Assembly: GCA_017561615.1 (NCBI GenBank)
Contig: JAFZBT010000005.1
Location: 1-7,756 of the forward strand
Direction of reading: 5' to 3'
DNA: 7,756 nucleotides
From: Erysipelotrichaceae bacterium
GTDB lineage: Bacteria > Bacillota_I > Bacilli_A > Erysipelotrichales > Erysipelotrichaceae
Positions 1 to 6,474 of this stretch are shown here, piece after piece. The position numbers were made by a program, and so were the translations under genes. The first letter of the stretch is position 1, and each line of letters opens with the position of its first letter. The notes beneath the pieces are model-generated. The model had not been told where the DNA came from and did not search any database. It worked only from the letters and a program-made list of their open reading frames with translations.

Positions 1-180
1 ATCAGGTGCCTGTTATTTGACAGCGAAATGCTGATAATGGATGAGCCGTTCAAGGGGATGGACAGCAAATTGATAGAAAAAGCAGCTCAGATAATCAGAC
101 GGCAGAACAAGCCGGCGATCATCTCAACCCACTCGCTTGATGAAGTAAAAGCACTTTCAGCGGAAGTTATCACACTTTAG
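1..180 (+). CDS. ABC transporter ATP-binding protein, C-terminal fragment
   Basis: Frame 1 is open from the window edge to a TAG stop at 178-180 and gives the last 59 residues of an ABC-type ATPase. The Walker B stretch ends in LIMDE (fragment residues 11-15), followed by PFKGMD, which carries the D-loop aspartate. The switch histidine lies in ISTHSLDEV (H44). The Walker A and the LSGG signature lie upstream of the window. Such proteins power an ABC importer or exporter from the cytoplasmic face of the membrane. The MDEPFKGMD wording resembles the nitrate/sulfonate/taurine-type (TauB/SsuB-like) importer ATPases, but too little is present to name a substrate. The 3' end is unusual in that the last codons also form one arm of a hairpin that ends the transcript. 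The gene is truncated only by the window edge. Confidence 0.85.
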   Translation: MRCLLFDSEMLIMDEPFKGMDSKLIEKAAQIIRRQNKPAIISTHSLDEVKALSAEVITL

Positions 181-199
181 CGAAAGTGCTTTTATTTGT
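147..199 (+). terminator. Terminator hairpin overlapping the end of the ABC gene
   Basis: A perfect 12-bp inverted repeat pairs 147-158 (AAAAGCACTTTC) with 182-193 (GAAAGTGCTTTT). A shorter 6-bp hairpin pairs 173-178 (CACTTT) with 183-188 (AAAGTG) around a 4-base loop, and is followed by a T-rich tract (CTTTTATTT). The two use the same right arm, so they exclude each other. The short one has the geometry of an intrinsic terminator, and its left arm reaches the first base of the TAG stop. The stem is A/T-rich, so the strength of termination is uncertain. It separates the ABC gene from the hydrogenase operon. Confidence 0.65.
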
Positions 200-218
200 G
201 TTCGTTTTTACTTATAAT
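190..218 (+). promoter_or_regulatory. Probable promoter of the hydrogenase operon
   Basis: A perfect TATAAT box lies at 213-218, about 38 bases before the first ATG of the operon. At the normal 17-base spacing the -35 region is TTTTAT (190-195), a poor match to TTGACA that overlaps the T-tract of the upstream terminator. The promoter may therefore need an activator. No convincing Rex-type (TTGTTAA-N4-TTAACAA) palindrome was seen between 181 and 255. A purine-rich ribosome binding site (AAAGGAAAGGA, 239-249) precedes the ATG at 256. Confidence 0.5.
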
Positions 219-255
219 ATATCTGTATATTTGCGTTTAAAGGAAAGGAATATTT

Positions 256-747
256 ATGGCAAAACTCAGTCCAAATGCAAAAGCGAAGATCACTGAAATC
301 TGCGATCGTTACAAGGATGAGAAAACTCCTTTAATGATGATTTTAAGTGATATCCAGAATGAATACGGCTACATTCCTCTGGAAGTGCAGGAAGAGGTTT
401 CTTCCCATACCGGCATATCCGTTGCCGAGATCTACGGTGTAGTTACCTTCTATTCATTCTTCTCCCTGACACCAAAGGGAAAGTACATCATTGGTTGCTG
501 TCTGGGCACCGCCTGCTACGTCAAGGGCGCTCAGCAGATCATTGACAAGTTCTCCGATGTTCTCAAGATCAAACCGGGTGAGACTTCAGCTGACGGCCTG
601 TTCACTCTCGATGCCTTACGCTGCATCGGTGCCTGCGGCATCGCTCCGGCAGTAAGCATCAACGGCCAGGTCCATCCCAAGATGAGCGTCGACCAGGTTG
701 TGAAGATCGTTGAGGATCTGAAGGCAAAGGAAGGTGCAGCAGCATGA
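256..747 (+). CDS. hydC: NuoE-like [2Fe-2S] subunit of NADH-linked [FeFe] hydrogenase (HydC type)
   Basis: This 163-residue protein is a thioredoxin-fold [2Fe-2S] ferredoxin of the complex I 24-kDa (NuoE) family, of normal length. The four cluster ligands fit the family pattern: C82-x4-C87 in CLGTAC and C123-x3-C127 in CIGAC. The N-terminal ~75 residues form the helical part, with the typical IYGVVTFYSFF segment (residues 59-69). In HydABC-type hydrogenases this subunit sits beside the NuoF-like flavoprotein and carries an accessory cluster near the FMN. It is the first gene of the operon, and its TGA stop overlaps the next start in ATGA (744-747), which suggests translational coupling. The start at 256 is supported by the AAAGGAAAGGA ribosome binding site 6 bases upstream. 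The gene is often annotated nuoE. No other Nuo subunits are near, so a hydrogenase role is the better reading. Confidence 0.93.
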   Translation: MAKLSPNAKAKITEICDRYKDEKTPLMMILSDIQNEYGYIPLEVQEEVSSHTGISVAEIYGVVTFYSFFSLTPKGKYIIGCCLGTACYVKGAQQIIDKFSDVLKIKPGETSADGLFTLDALRCIGACGIAPAVSINGQVHPKMSVDQVVKIVEDLKAKEGAAA

Positions 748-2627
748 TTAGAACTGTAGAAGAATTAAACGCTCAGCAGGCTCTCTGTACTGCTAATCTG
801 GAAACCAAGATCAAGGGCACTGACGGCAGACGTCACATCGTCTTATGCGGCGGTACCGGCTGTCTGTCCAGCCATTCCGATGAGATCAAGGCCAGATTCG
901 AAGAAGTATTAAAGGAAAAGGGTGTCGAAGACAGAGCCACTGTCAATCAGGTAGGCTGTTTCGGTTTCTGCTCACAGGGACCGTTCGTCAAGATCTATCC
1001 GGAAGACACCTTATACAGAATGGTCAAGATCACCGATGTTGAAGAGATCGTCGAAAGCGACATCATCAACAACACCGTCGTGGAAAGACTGTTATACGTT
1101 GACCCTGTTACCAAGGCCAAGGTCTCAAAACAGGATGAAATCAACTTCTATAAGAAGCAGAGACGTATTGCCCTGCACGGCTGCGGTGTCATCAACCCCG
1201 AAGACATCAATGAAGCCTTAGGCATGGGCGGTTTTGAAGGCCTCAAGAAGGCTCTGACCATGACTCCGCAGGAAGTTGTCGATGAAGTATCCAAGAGCGG
1301 ACTGCGCGGACGTGGCGGTGGCGGCTTCCCGACCGGCCGCAAGTGGCAGTTTGCCCTGAACGTCGATGCTGATCAGAAATACGTCGTCTGCAACGGTGAC
1401 GAGGGCGACCCGGGCGCATTCATGGACCGTTCCATTCTGGAAGGCAACCCGCTGGCCGTCATCGAAGGCATGGTCATTGCCGGCTATGCATTCGGCGCTA
1501 CCGAAGGCTATTTCTATGTACGTGCTGAGTATCCGATCGCTGTCAAGCGTCTGAAAATTGCCATCAAACAGGCAACTGACGTTGGCCTGTTAGGCGATCA
1601 TATCCTGGGAACTGACTTCAGTTTCCGCTGCCATATCCGCTTAGGCGCCGGCGCCTTCGTCTGCGGTGAGGAAACAGCTCTGCTGAACTCCATCGAAGGC
1701 AAGCGCGGCATGCCCAGACCGAGACCGCCATTCCCGGCCGTCAAGGGCTTATGGGGCAAGCCGACCTGCGTCAACAACGTTGAGACTCTGGCCTGTGTTC
1801 CTTACATTCTGAGAAACGGCGCTGATGCCTTTGCATCAGTCGGCACCGAGAAGTCCAAGGGCACCAAGGTCTTCGCCTTAGGAGGCAAGGTCAACAACGT
1901 CGGTCTGGTTGAAGTACCGATGGGCACGACCTTAAGAGAACTGATCTACGATATCGGCGGCGGTATCCCCAATGGCAAGAAGTTCAAGGCCATTCAGACC
2001 GGTGGTCCGTCCGGCGGCTGTCTGACTGAGGAATATCTCGATGAACCGATCGACTTCGATAACCTGGTAGCCAAGGGCTCCATGATGGGTTCCGGCGGAG
2101 CCATCGTCATGGACGAAGACAACTGCATGGTCGACGTTGCCAAGTTCTACATGGAATTCATCTGCGATGAATCCTGCGGCAAGTGCACACCGTGCCGTAT
2201 CGGTACCAAGAGAATGCTGGAGATCCTGACCCGCATTACCGAAGGCAAGGGCACGATGAAGGACTTCGATGAACTGGAAGAACTGAGCCAGACCGTCAAG
2301 ACCAACTCACTGTGCGCCTTAGGTCAGACTTCATCCAACCCGATCACTTCCACAATGACTCACTTCAAGGATGAGTACATTGCTCACATCGTTGACAAGA
2401 AGTGTCCGGCTCATGTCTGCAAGAACCTCATGGAATACGTAATTGATCCTGACAAGTGCATCGGCTGCGGCATGTGCGCCCGCAACTGCCCGGCTTCCTG
2501 CATTACCAGAACCGACTACATACCTGAGGGCCATAAGCTGGCTTCAATGCACATTGATCCCAGCCAGTGCGTAAAGTGCGGAACCTGCATCTCATTCTGC
2601 AAGTTCGGCGCTATTTCCAAGAGATAG
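744..2627 (+). CDS. hydB: NuoF-like NADH- and FMN-binding subunit of [FeFe] hydrogenase (HydB type)
   Basis: This 627-residue flavoprotein takes or gives electrons at NAD(H) through FMN. Domains in order: an N-terminal thioredoxin-like [2Fe-2S] domain (ligands C35, C40, C72, C76); the FMN/NADH-binding core with GRGGGGFPTGRKW (188-201), NGDEGDPGAF (217-226), GAGAFVCGEETAL (301-313) and TGGPSGG (419-425); the SLBB region; the N3-like [4Fe-4S] site ESCGKCTPC (C478, C481, C484) plus C524; and a C-terminal 2x[4Fe-4S] ferredoxin domain (C572, C575, C578, C582 and C609, C612, C615, C619). NuoF of complex I lacks both end domains, and their presence is typical of HydB of electron-bifurcating hydrogenases. 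C461, C554 and C559 with nearby histidines could form the zinc site described for HydB (inference). The start overlaps the upstream stop, and AAAGGAAGG (726-734) provides the ribosome binding site. Confidence 0.94.
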   Translation: MIRTVEELNAQQALCTANLETKIKGTDGRRHIVLCGGTGCLSSHSDEIKARFEEVLKEKGVEDRATVNQVGCFGFCSQGPFVKIYPEDTLYRMVKITDVEEIVESDIINNTVVERLLYVDPVTKAKVSKQDEINFYKKQRRIALHGCGVINPEDINEALGMGGFEGLKKALTMTPQEVVDEVSKSGLRGRGGGGFPTGRKWQFALNVDADQKYVVCNGDEGDPGAFMDRSILEGNPLAVIEGMVIAGYAFGATEGYFYVRAEYPIAVKRLKIAIKQATDVGLLGDHILGTDFSFRCHIRLGAGAFVCGEETALLNSIEGKRGMPRPRPPFPAVKGLWGKPTCVNNVETLACVPYILRNGADAFASVGTEKSKGTKVFALGGKVNNVGLVEVPMGTTLRELIYDIGGGIPNGKKFKAIQTGGPSGGCLTEEYLDEPIDFDNLVAKGSMMGSGGAIVMDEDNCMVDVAKFYMEFICDESCGKCTPCRIGTKRMLEILTRITEGKGTMKDFDELEELSQTVKTNSLCALGQTSSNPITSTMTHFKDEYIAHIVDKKCPAHVCKNLMEYVIDPDKCIGCGMCARNCPASCITRTDYIPEGHKLASMHIDPSQCVKCGTCISFCKFGAISKR

Positions 2628-2639
2628 GAGGTAAACGAA

Positions 2640-4418
2640 ATGTCATTAGTTAATATCAAGATTGAAGGCATTCCCTATCAGGTTGACAGTTCGCTGACCA
2701 TCCTGGAAGCCGCCAAGAAATGCGGATATGAAATTCCTTCCTTATGTTCATTCAATCATGGCGAATGCAATCAGGGTTCCTGCCGTGTCTGCTTAGTTGA
2801 AGCTACCGGCGCCAGAGGACTGGTTGCCAGCTGTGTCTACCCGGTCTCTGAAGGCATGGAGATCAGGATCTCAACTCCGAAGGCTACCGAAGCCAGAAGA
2901 AGAAGCGTTGAACTGCTGCTGTCCAATCACTCACTGAACTGCCAGCAGTGCGACAAGAACGGCCACTGCGAGCTGCTGCATGTCGCTCAGCTCACCGGCG
3001 CCAGAGAAAACGCCTTTGCCGGCGTCAAGAGCGAGACTCATTATGACCAGCTTGCTCCGGCTCTGATCAGAGACACTTCCAAGTGCATTCTGTGCGGCCG
3101 CTGCATCGCCAGATGCTCCAATGCCCACGGCTTAGGAATTCTCGGCTTTGAGAACAGAGGCTTCAAGACCTTCGTCTCACCGGCTGAAAACAGAAGCTTT
3201 GCCGATTCACCGTGCATCCAGTGCGGTCAGTGCGTCAACGTCTGCCCGACCGGCGCTCTGATGGAACATTCCGAGATTGACAAGATCGACAAGGCCTTCG
3301 CGGAAGGCAAGCATGTCATCGTTCAGGCTGCTCCGGCAGTCAGAGCTGCCCTGGGTGAGGAGTTCGGCTACAAGGTCGGCACTCCGGTAACCGGCAAGAT
3401 GACCGCAGCCTTAAGAAGACTGGGATTCGAGAGAGTCTATGACGTCAACTTCGGCGCTGACCTGACCATCATGGAAGAAGGCACCGAGCTGCTGCACCGT
3501 CTGACCGAAGGCGGCGTGCTGCCGATGATCACTTCCTGCTCACCGGGCTGGGTCAACTACGCTGAATACAACTATGCGGATCTGTTACCGCATCTGTCCA
3601 GCTGCAAGTCCCCGCATCAGATGCAGGGCGCCATCATCAAGTCTTACTGGGCCAAGGAACATGGCTATGATCCCAAGGATATCTTTGTAGTATCCGTCAT
3701 GCCGTGCATTGCCAAGAAGTTTGAGAGACAGAGAGAACAGGAAAAGGTCAACGGCATTGACGATGTCGATGCTGTCATCACCACCAGAGAACTGGCCAGA
3801 ATGATCAAGCGTTCCGGTATCATCTTCAACCGTCTGCCGGATGAGGAATGGGATCAGGACATCATGGGCGATTACTCAGGTGCCGGCGTCATCTTCGGTG
3901 TTACCGGAGGCGTTATGGAAGCCGCTCTGAGAACCGTCTACTACAAGCTGACCGGTAAGGAAAAGGACAAGATCACCTTTGACGAAGTCAAGGGTCACGA
4001 TGCCGGCATCAGAGAAGCATCGATCGACATCAACGGCACAGTCGTCAATGTCGCGATTGCTTCCGGCATGAAGAGCGCCAAGGTGCTGCTGGATCAGATC
4101 CGTGAAGGCAAGTCCAAGTATCAGTTCATCGAGATCATGGGCTGCCCGGGCGGCTGCATCAACGGCGGCGGCCAGCCGTACATCAAGCCCAGCCTGATGC
4201 ATGACGAAGACGATGACATCATTGACACCTACAAGCAGAAGAGAGCGCAGGCTCTGTATTCTGAAGATGAGCGTCAGGTGATCCGTCAGTCTCACAACAA
4301 TCCTCAGATCATCGAACTCTATGAGAAGTTCCTGGGTGAACCCAATTCTCATAAGGCTCATGAACTGCTGCATACTTCCTATGCCGGCAGAGAAGGATTC
4401 AACGAGATCAAGAAATAA
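2640..4418 (+). CDS. hydA: [FeFe] hydrogenase catalytic subunit HydA
   Basis: This 592-residue subunit reduces protons to H2, or oxidises H2, at the H-cluster. Domains in order: plant-type [2Fe-2S] ferredoxin (C36, C48, C51, C65); His-ligated [4Fe-4S] (H97, C101, C104, C110); two [4Fe-4S] clusters (C149, C152, C155, C159 and C192, C195, C198, C202); the H-cluster domain with motif L1 TSCSPGW (298-304), L2 MPCIAKKFE (354-362) and L3 EIMGCPGGCINGGGQP (498-513, C502 and C506); and a fused small-subunit-like tail ending near LLHTSYAGREG. This is the M3-type layout. By ungapped comparison with Clostridium pasteurianum CpI, the proton-path residues E280, E283, C300 and S320 are kept, but S301 stands where CpI has C300. 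The extra C-terminal [2Fe-2S] domain of Thermotoga HydA is absent. An AGGAGGT site overlaps the stop of hydB, so the three genes are co-translated as one unit. The HydEFG maturases are not in the window. Confidence 0.95.
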   Translation: MSLVNIKIEGIPYQVDSSLTILEAAKKCGYEIPSLCSFNHGECNQGSCRVCLVEATGARGLVASCVYPVSEGMEIRISTPKATEARRRSVELLLSNHSLNCQQCDKNGHCELLHVAQLTGARENAFAGVKSETHYDQLAPALIRDTSKCILCGRCIARCSNAHGLGILGFENRGFKTFVSPAENRSFADSPCIQCGQCVNVCPTGALMEHSEIDKIDKAFAEGKHVIVQAAPAVRAALGEEFGYKVGTPVTGKMTAALRRLGFERVYDVNFGADLTIMEEGTELLHRLTEGGVLPMITSCSPGWVNYAEYNYADLLPHLSSCKSPHQMQGAIIKSYWAKEHGYDPKDIFVVSVMPCIAKKFERQREQEKVNGIDDVDAVITTRELARMIKRSGIIFNRLPDEEWDQDIMGDYSGAGVIFGVTGGVMEAALRTVYYKLTGKEKDKITFDEVKGHDAGIREASIDINGTVVNVAIASGMKSAKVLLDQIREGKSKYQFIEIMGCPGGCINGGGQPYIKPSLMHDEDDDIIDTYKQKRAQALYSEDERQVIRQSHNNPQIIELYEKFLGEPNSHKAHELLHTSYAGREGFNEIKK

Positions 4419-4431
4419 GTCAGATCTGACA

Positions 4432-4470
4432 AGAACAAAACAAACCCGGATGTCATCCGGGTTTTGTTCT
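4432..4470. terminator. Bidirectional terminator between hydA and the convergent phosphatase gene
   Basis: A 10-bp G/C-containing stem pairs 4442-4451 (AAACCCGGAT) with 4455-4464 (ATCCGGGTTT) around a 3-base loop. After a 4-base bulge on the left side, six more base pairs form between AGAACA (4432-4437) and TGTTCT (4465-4470). The right arm gives a T-rich run on the plus strand, and the left arm gives one on the minus strand (TTTGTTTTGTTC). It lies 13 bases after the hydA stop and 16 bases beyond the end of the convergent gene, so it can serve both transcripts. Confidence 0.85.
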
Positions 4471-4486
4471 GTCATATCATGTGAGA

Positions 4487-5131
4487 TCAGTTATTCAGCA
4501 GGTAGGTGAAATTAACATCTTCAAGGCCGGGCAGCTGGATAAGTGAGTAGCGTCCATCGGTACATTCGAAAATCATCGCCGCGCCGTTGGGGACCCGTTC
4601 CATTCCCCGCTGAATGCACAGGTCGTCATATTTGACCGGATCAAGGTGGAGCATGTACTCCAGGATCTCCATGCAGTAGCCACGGTGACCGACCAACAGG
4701 ATCCGCTCGCCGTCAGCAGCCTGATCATAGATCTCATTTATCGTTTTGACGATGCGCTCATCGAAGATCTGCCGGTTTTCACCCAGCATGGAAGTGAAGT
4801 CGCGCTTGCGCCAGCTGATCCTTTCTCCGGTAGCCGTCATGGAATTGTAGAATTCCCCTTCCATCGTTCCGAAGTTCATTTCCCTTAAACCCTTATGGTA
4901 GATTACCGGACAGTCATGGTATTTCATGATCGGTTCGCAGGTTTCTCTCGCCCGGGTGAAGTCGGAACAGTAACAGCGGTCAAAGTGGATGCTTCTGAGC
5001 CTTTCGGCCGTTTCTTCGGCCTGAGATACTCCCAGAGGAGTCAGCGGTGAATCGGACCAGCCCTGAGCCTTTGAAGTGAGATTGAAGACGGTCTGGCCGT
5101 GTCTGACATAGTAGAATCTTACGGTTTTCAT
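4487..5131 (-). CDS. Histidine phosphatase family protein (phosphoglycerate mutase-like)
   Basis: This 214-residue protein belongs to the histidine phosphatase superfamily branch 1. The catalytic RHG motif is at R10-H11-G12 in YYVRHGQT. The other phosphate-pocket residues are R60 in SDFTRARET, the acid E84 in LREMNFG, and the second histidine H149 in LLVGHRGYC. The length fits small cytosolic phosphatases of this family, such as PhoE/GpmB/CobC-like proteins. The substrate cannot be read from the sequence, and true cofactor-dependent phosphoglycerate mutase is less likely because the length and the spacing between the motifs differ. An AAGGAGG site stands 7 bases before the ATG on the minus strand, which supports the start. 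It is a single gene convergent with hydA and divergent from mnmM. Confidence 0.9.
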   Translation of the reverse strand: MKTVRFYYVRHGQTVFNLTSKAQGWSDSPLTPLGVSQAEETAERLRSIHFDRCYCSDFTRARETCEPIMKYHDCPVIYHKGLREMNFGTMEGEFYNSMTATGERISWRKRDFTSMLGENRQIFDERIVKTINEIYDQAADGERILLVGHRGYCMEILEYMLHLDPVKYDDLCIQRGMERVPNGAAMIFECTDGRYSLIQLPGLEDVNFTYLLNN

Positions 5132-5156
5132 ACTGCTGCCTCCTTATTCCCTCCTA

Positions 5157-5185
5157 ATTATAATGAATGACAGGAAAAGATTACA
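5157..5185 (-). promoter_or_regulatory. Possible promoter of the histidine phosphatase gene
   Basis: Read on the minus strand, a TATAAT box occupies 5162-5157, about 25 bases before the ATG at 5131. At 17-base spacing the -35 hexamer is TGTAAT (5185-5180), a weak match. The call therefore rests mainly on the perfect -10 and its place. The same A/T-rich stretch also contains a TATAAT on the plus strand (5159-5164), so direction is not certain from sequence alone. Confidence 0.4.
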
Positions 5186-5211
5186 CTCAAAATATCTGTC
5201 GGGCGTCTTTT

Positions 5212-5241
5212 TTCCTGTTCTGCGGCCGATTAGTTTATAAT
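5212..5241 (+). promoter_or_regulatory. Possible promoter of mnmM
   Basis: A perfect TATAAT lies at 5236-5241, directly before the gene. The best -35 at 18-base spacing is TTCCTG (5212-5217), which is poor. If used, transcription would begin near 5248, leaving only about a dozen leader bases and a short AAAGG-like ribosome binding site before the ATG at 5260. The other plus-strand TATAAT at 5159-5164 is an alternative. Confidence 0.35.
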
Positions 5242-5259
5242 AATGAAAAAGGTACAACA

Positions 5260-5811
5260 ATGAACTACAACCTGAAGAGAATCACGGAATTCAACAAACT
5301 CATCCTGGACGCCTGCTGCGGCAGCGATAAGGTGGCGATCGACGCCACCTGCGGAAACGGCCACGATACTCTGTATCTGGCGCAGCGCTGCCGTTTTGTC
5401 TATGGCTTTGACATCCAGCAGCAGGCCATTGAGAATACGGAAAAGCTGCTGAGTGAAAACGGGATGGAAAACTACATGCTGCTGAACTGCAGCTTCAGCC
5501 GGATGGAGGAGATCGTACCGGAAGGAGCTGACATTATCACCTTCAATCTCGGCTATCTTCCCGGCGGAGACAAGAGCATTACCACCACCGCCGAAGAGAC
5601 CATCAGGGGTCTTGATGCGGCCCTGAGAATGCTCAATCCTCAGGGAATCATAGCTCTGACCATGTACTGGGGTCATGAGGAAGGCAAGCGGGAAAGGCAG
5701 GCGCTGCTGGATTACTGCCGGCAATTGGACGGGAAAGAGTATCACGTAACCTATCTGTCGCTGCTCAATCAGGATAACTGCCCGCCGGAAATAATAATCA
5801 TAAATAACTGA
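5260..5811 (+). CDS. mnmM: tRNA wobble-uridine methyltransferase MnmM (YtqB family)
   Basis: This is a 183-residue class I SAM-dependent methyltransferase of the family once called putative rRNA methylase (YtqB). The SAM-binding motif I is DATCGNGHDT (28-37), the acidic residue after strand 2 is D51 in GFDIQ, and the family-specific FNLGYLPGGDK stands at 95-105, followed by HEEGKRE (139-145). Bacillus YtqB was shown to be MnmM, which methylates 5-aminomethyl-2-thiouridine at tRNA position 34, replacing the missing methyl step of MnmC. The frame is open back to an ATG at 5167. That would add 31 residues (rich in F, C and R) not expected in the family and would run over the TATAAT at 5236, so the ATG at 5260 is chosen. 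Its stop is followed after 13 bases by the next gene, suggesting cotranscription. Confidence 0.88.
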   Translation: MNYNLKRITEFNKLILDACCGSDKVAIDATCGNGHDTLYLAQRCRFVYGFDIQQQAIENTEKLLSENGMENYMLLNCSFSRMEEIVPEGADIITFNLGYLPGGDKSITTTAEETIRGLDAALRMLNPQGIIALTMYWGHEEGKRERQALLDYCRQLDGKEYHVTYLSLLNQDNCPPEIIIINN

Positions 5812-5824
5812 GGAGGAAAAAAAC

Positions 5825-6391
5825 ATGCGCAAGGAATTCAAACCTGATGCCCATCTGTATCCGATGCCGGTTCTGATCATCGGAACCTATGATGAGGACG
5901 GCAATGCCAATCTGATGAATGCGGCCTGGGGCGGCATCAGCAATGATACGCAGATCTCCATCTGCATTTCGTCATATCACAAGACGACGGCCAACATACT
6001 TAAGAACAAGGCCTTTACGGTTTCCGTGGGAACGGCTGATACGGTCGCCGGCTGCGACTATGTCGGCATCGCTTCGGGAAACGTCGTTAAGAACAAGGCT
6101 GATGTTGCCGGCTTTTCCCCCGAAAGAAGCGGAAAGATCAACGCCCCGCTGTTCCGGGAGCTGCCTTTTGCCCTGGAATGCCTGCTGGTGGAATACATCG
6201 CCGAAGAACCGCGCTTAGTCGGTGAAATCGTCGGAATTTCCGTTGATGAGTCGGTACTGACTGACGGCAAGGTGGATGTTGAAAAGCTCAGACCCATCAG
6301 TTTTGACCCGGTCAATAACAAATACCGCCTGATTGGTGAAGCCGTTGCCGACGCATTCAGCATAGGAACGGAAAAAGTTACCGGAAAATAA
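5825..6391 (+). CDS. Flavin reductase-like FMN-binding protein (flavoredoxin type)
   Basis: This 188-residue protein matches the flavin reductase/flavoredoxin family (DIM6/NTAB type), which bind FMN in a split beta-barrel fold and usually act as dimers. Recognisable parts are the opening strand PVLIIGTYDEDGNANLMNAAW (about residues 15-35), the SISICISSYHKTT-like region with KTTANILKNKAFTVSV (53-68), and the later GFSPERSGKINAPLFRELPFALEC region (96-119). The length is typical. Members range from NAD(P)H:flavin reductases to flavin-binding proteins of unknown substrate, and nothing here decides between them. A strong AGGAGG site starts right at the mnmM stop, so the two genes are probably one transcript. 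No link to tRNA modification is implied by function, only by position. Confidence 0.88.
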   Translation: MRKEFKPDAHLYPMPVLIIGTYDEDGNANLMNAAWGGISNDTQISICISSYHKTTANILKNKAFTVSVGTADTVAGCDYVGIASGNVVKNKADVAGFSPERSGKINAPLFRELPFALECLLVEYIAEEPRLVGEIVGISVDESVLTDGKVDVEKLRPISFDPVNNKYRLIGEAVADAFSIGTEKVTGK

Positions 6392-6425
6392 TAAACAGTT
6401 TCGCCATATGTGTTGAAATAGTTAA

Positions 6426-6435
6426 GATAATTATC
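6426..6435. repeat. Palindrome GATAATTATC upstream of the HTH-Panacea gene
   Basis: This is a perfect 10-bp palindrome, GATAATTATC, sharing the word ATTATCA (6430-6436) with the larger inverted repeat 20 bases downstream. The repeated word suggests binding sites for the same regulator, possibly the helix-turn-helix protein encoded next. The region is very A/T-rich, so chance cannot be excluded. Confidence 0.45.
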
Positions 6436-6452
6436 AAACAGTAGTTTTTCAC

Positions 6453-6474
6453 AAAATTATCATTTGATAATTTT
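6453..6474. promoter_or_regulatory. Operator-like inverted repeat over the -35 box
   Basis: AAAATTATCA (6453-6462) and TGATAATTTT (6465-6474) form a perfect 10-bp inverted repeat with a 2-base centre. The right half contains the -35 hexamer of the downstream promoter, which is the classic position for an autorepressor operator. The same element, followed by TTTCTTTA, could also be read as a weak A/T-rich terminator for the flavin reductase transcript. The short centre and lack of G/C favour a protein site over an RNA hairpin. Confidence 0.5.

Noticed and set aside
256..2627. Start of a complex I (nuo) operon
   Set aside because: No other Nuo subunits follow. The third gene is a [FeFe] hydrogenase, and the NuoF-like protein has the extra ferredoxin domains of HydB.
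3876..4475. 199-codon open frame on the minus strand within hydA
   Set aside because: It lies antisense to the conserved H-cluster and tail region of hydA and has no ribosome binding site or recognisable domain. It is a shadow of the coding bias.
5167..5259. N-terminal extension of mnmM from the ATG at 5167
   Set aside because: The 31 extra residues do not resemble the family N-terminus, the stretch runs over likely promoter sequence, and the ATG at 5260 gives the usual family length.
5243..5263. Six-codon upstream ORF (MKKVQQ) whose stop overlaps the mnmM start as ATGA
   Set aside because: It may not be transcribed if the TATAAT at 5236-5241 is the -10, it lacks its own ribosome binding site, and such short frames arise easily by chance.
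5230..5880. 216-codon open frame on the minus strand across mnmM and the start of the flavin reductase gene
   Set aside because: It spans two recognisable plus-strand genes and their ribosome binding site, and has no family features.
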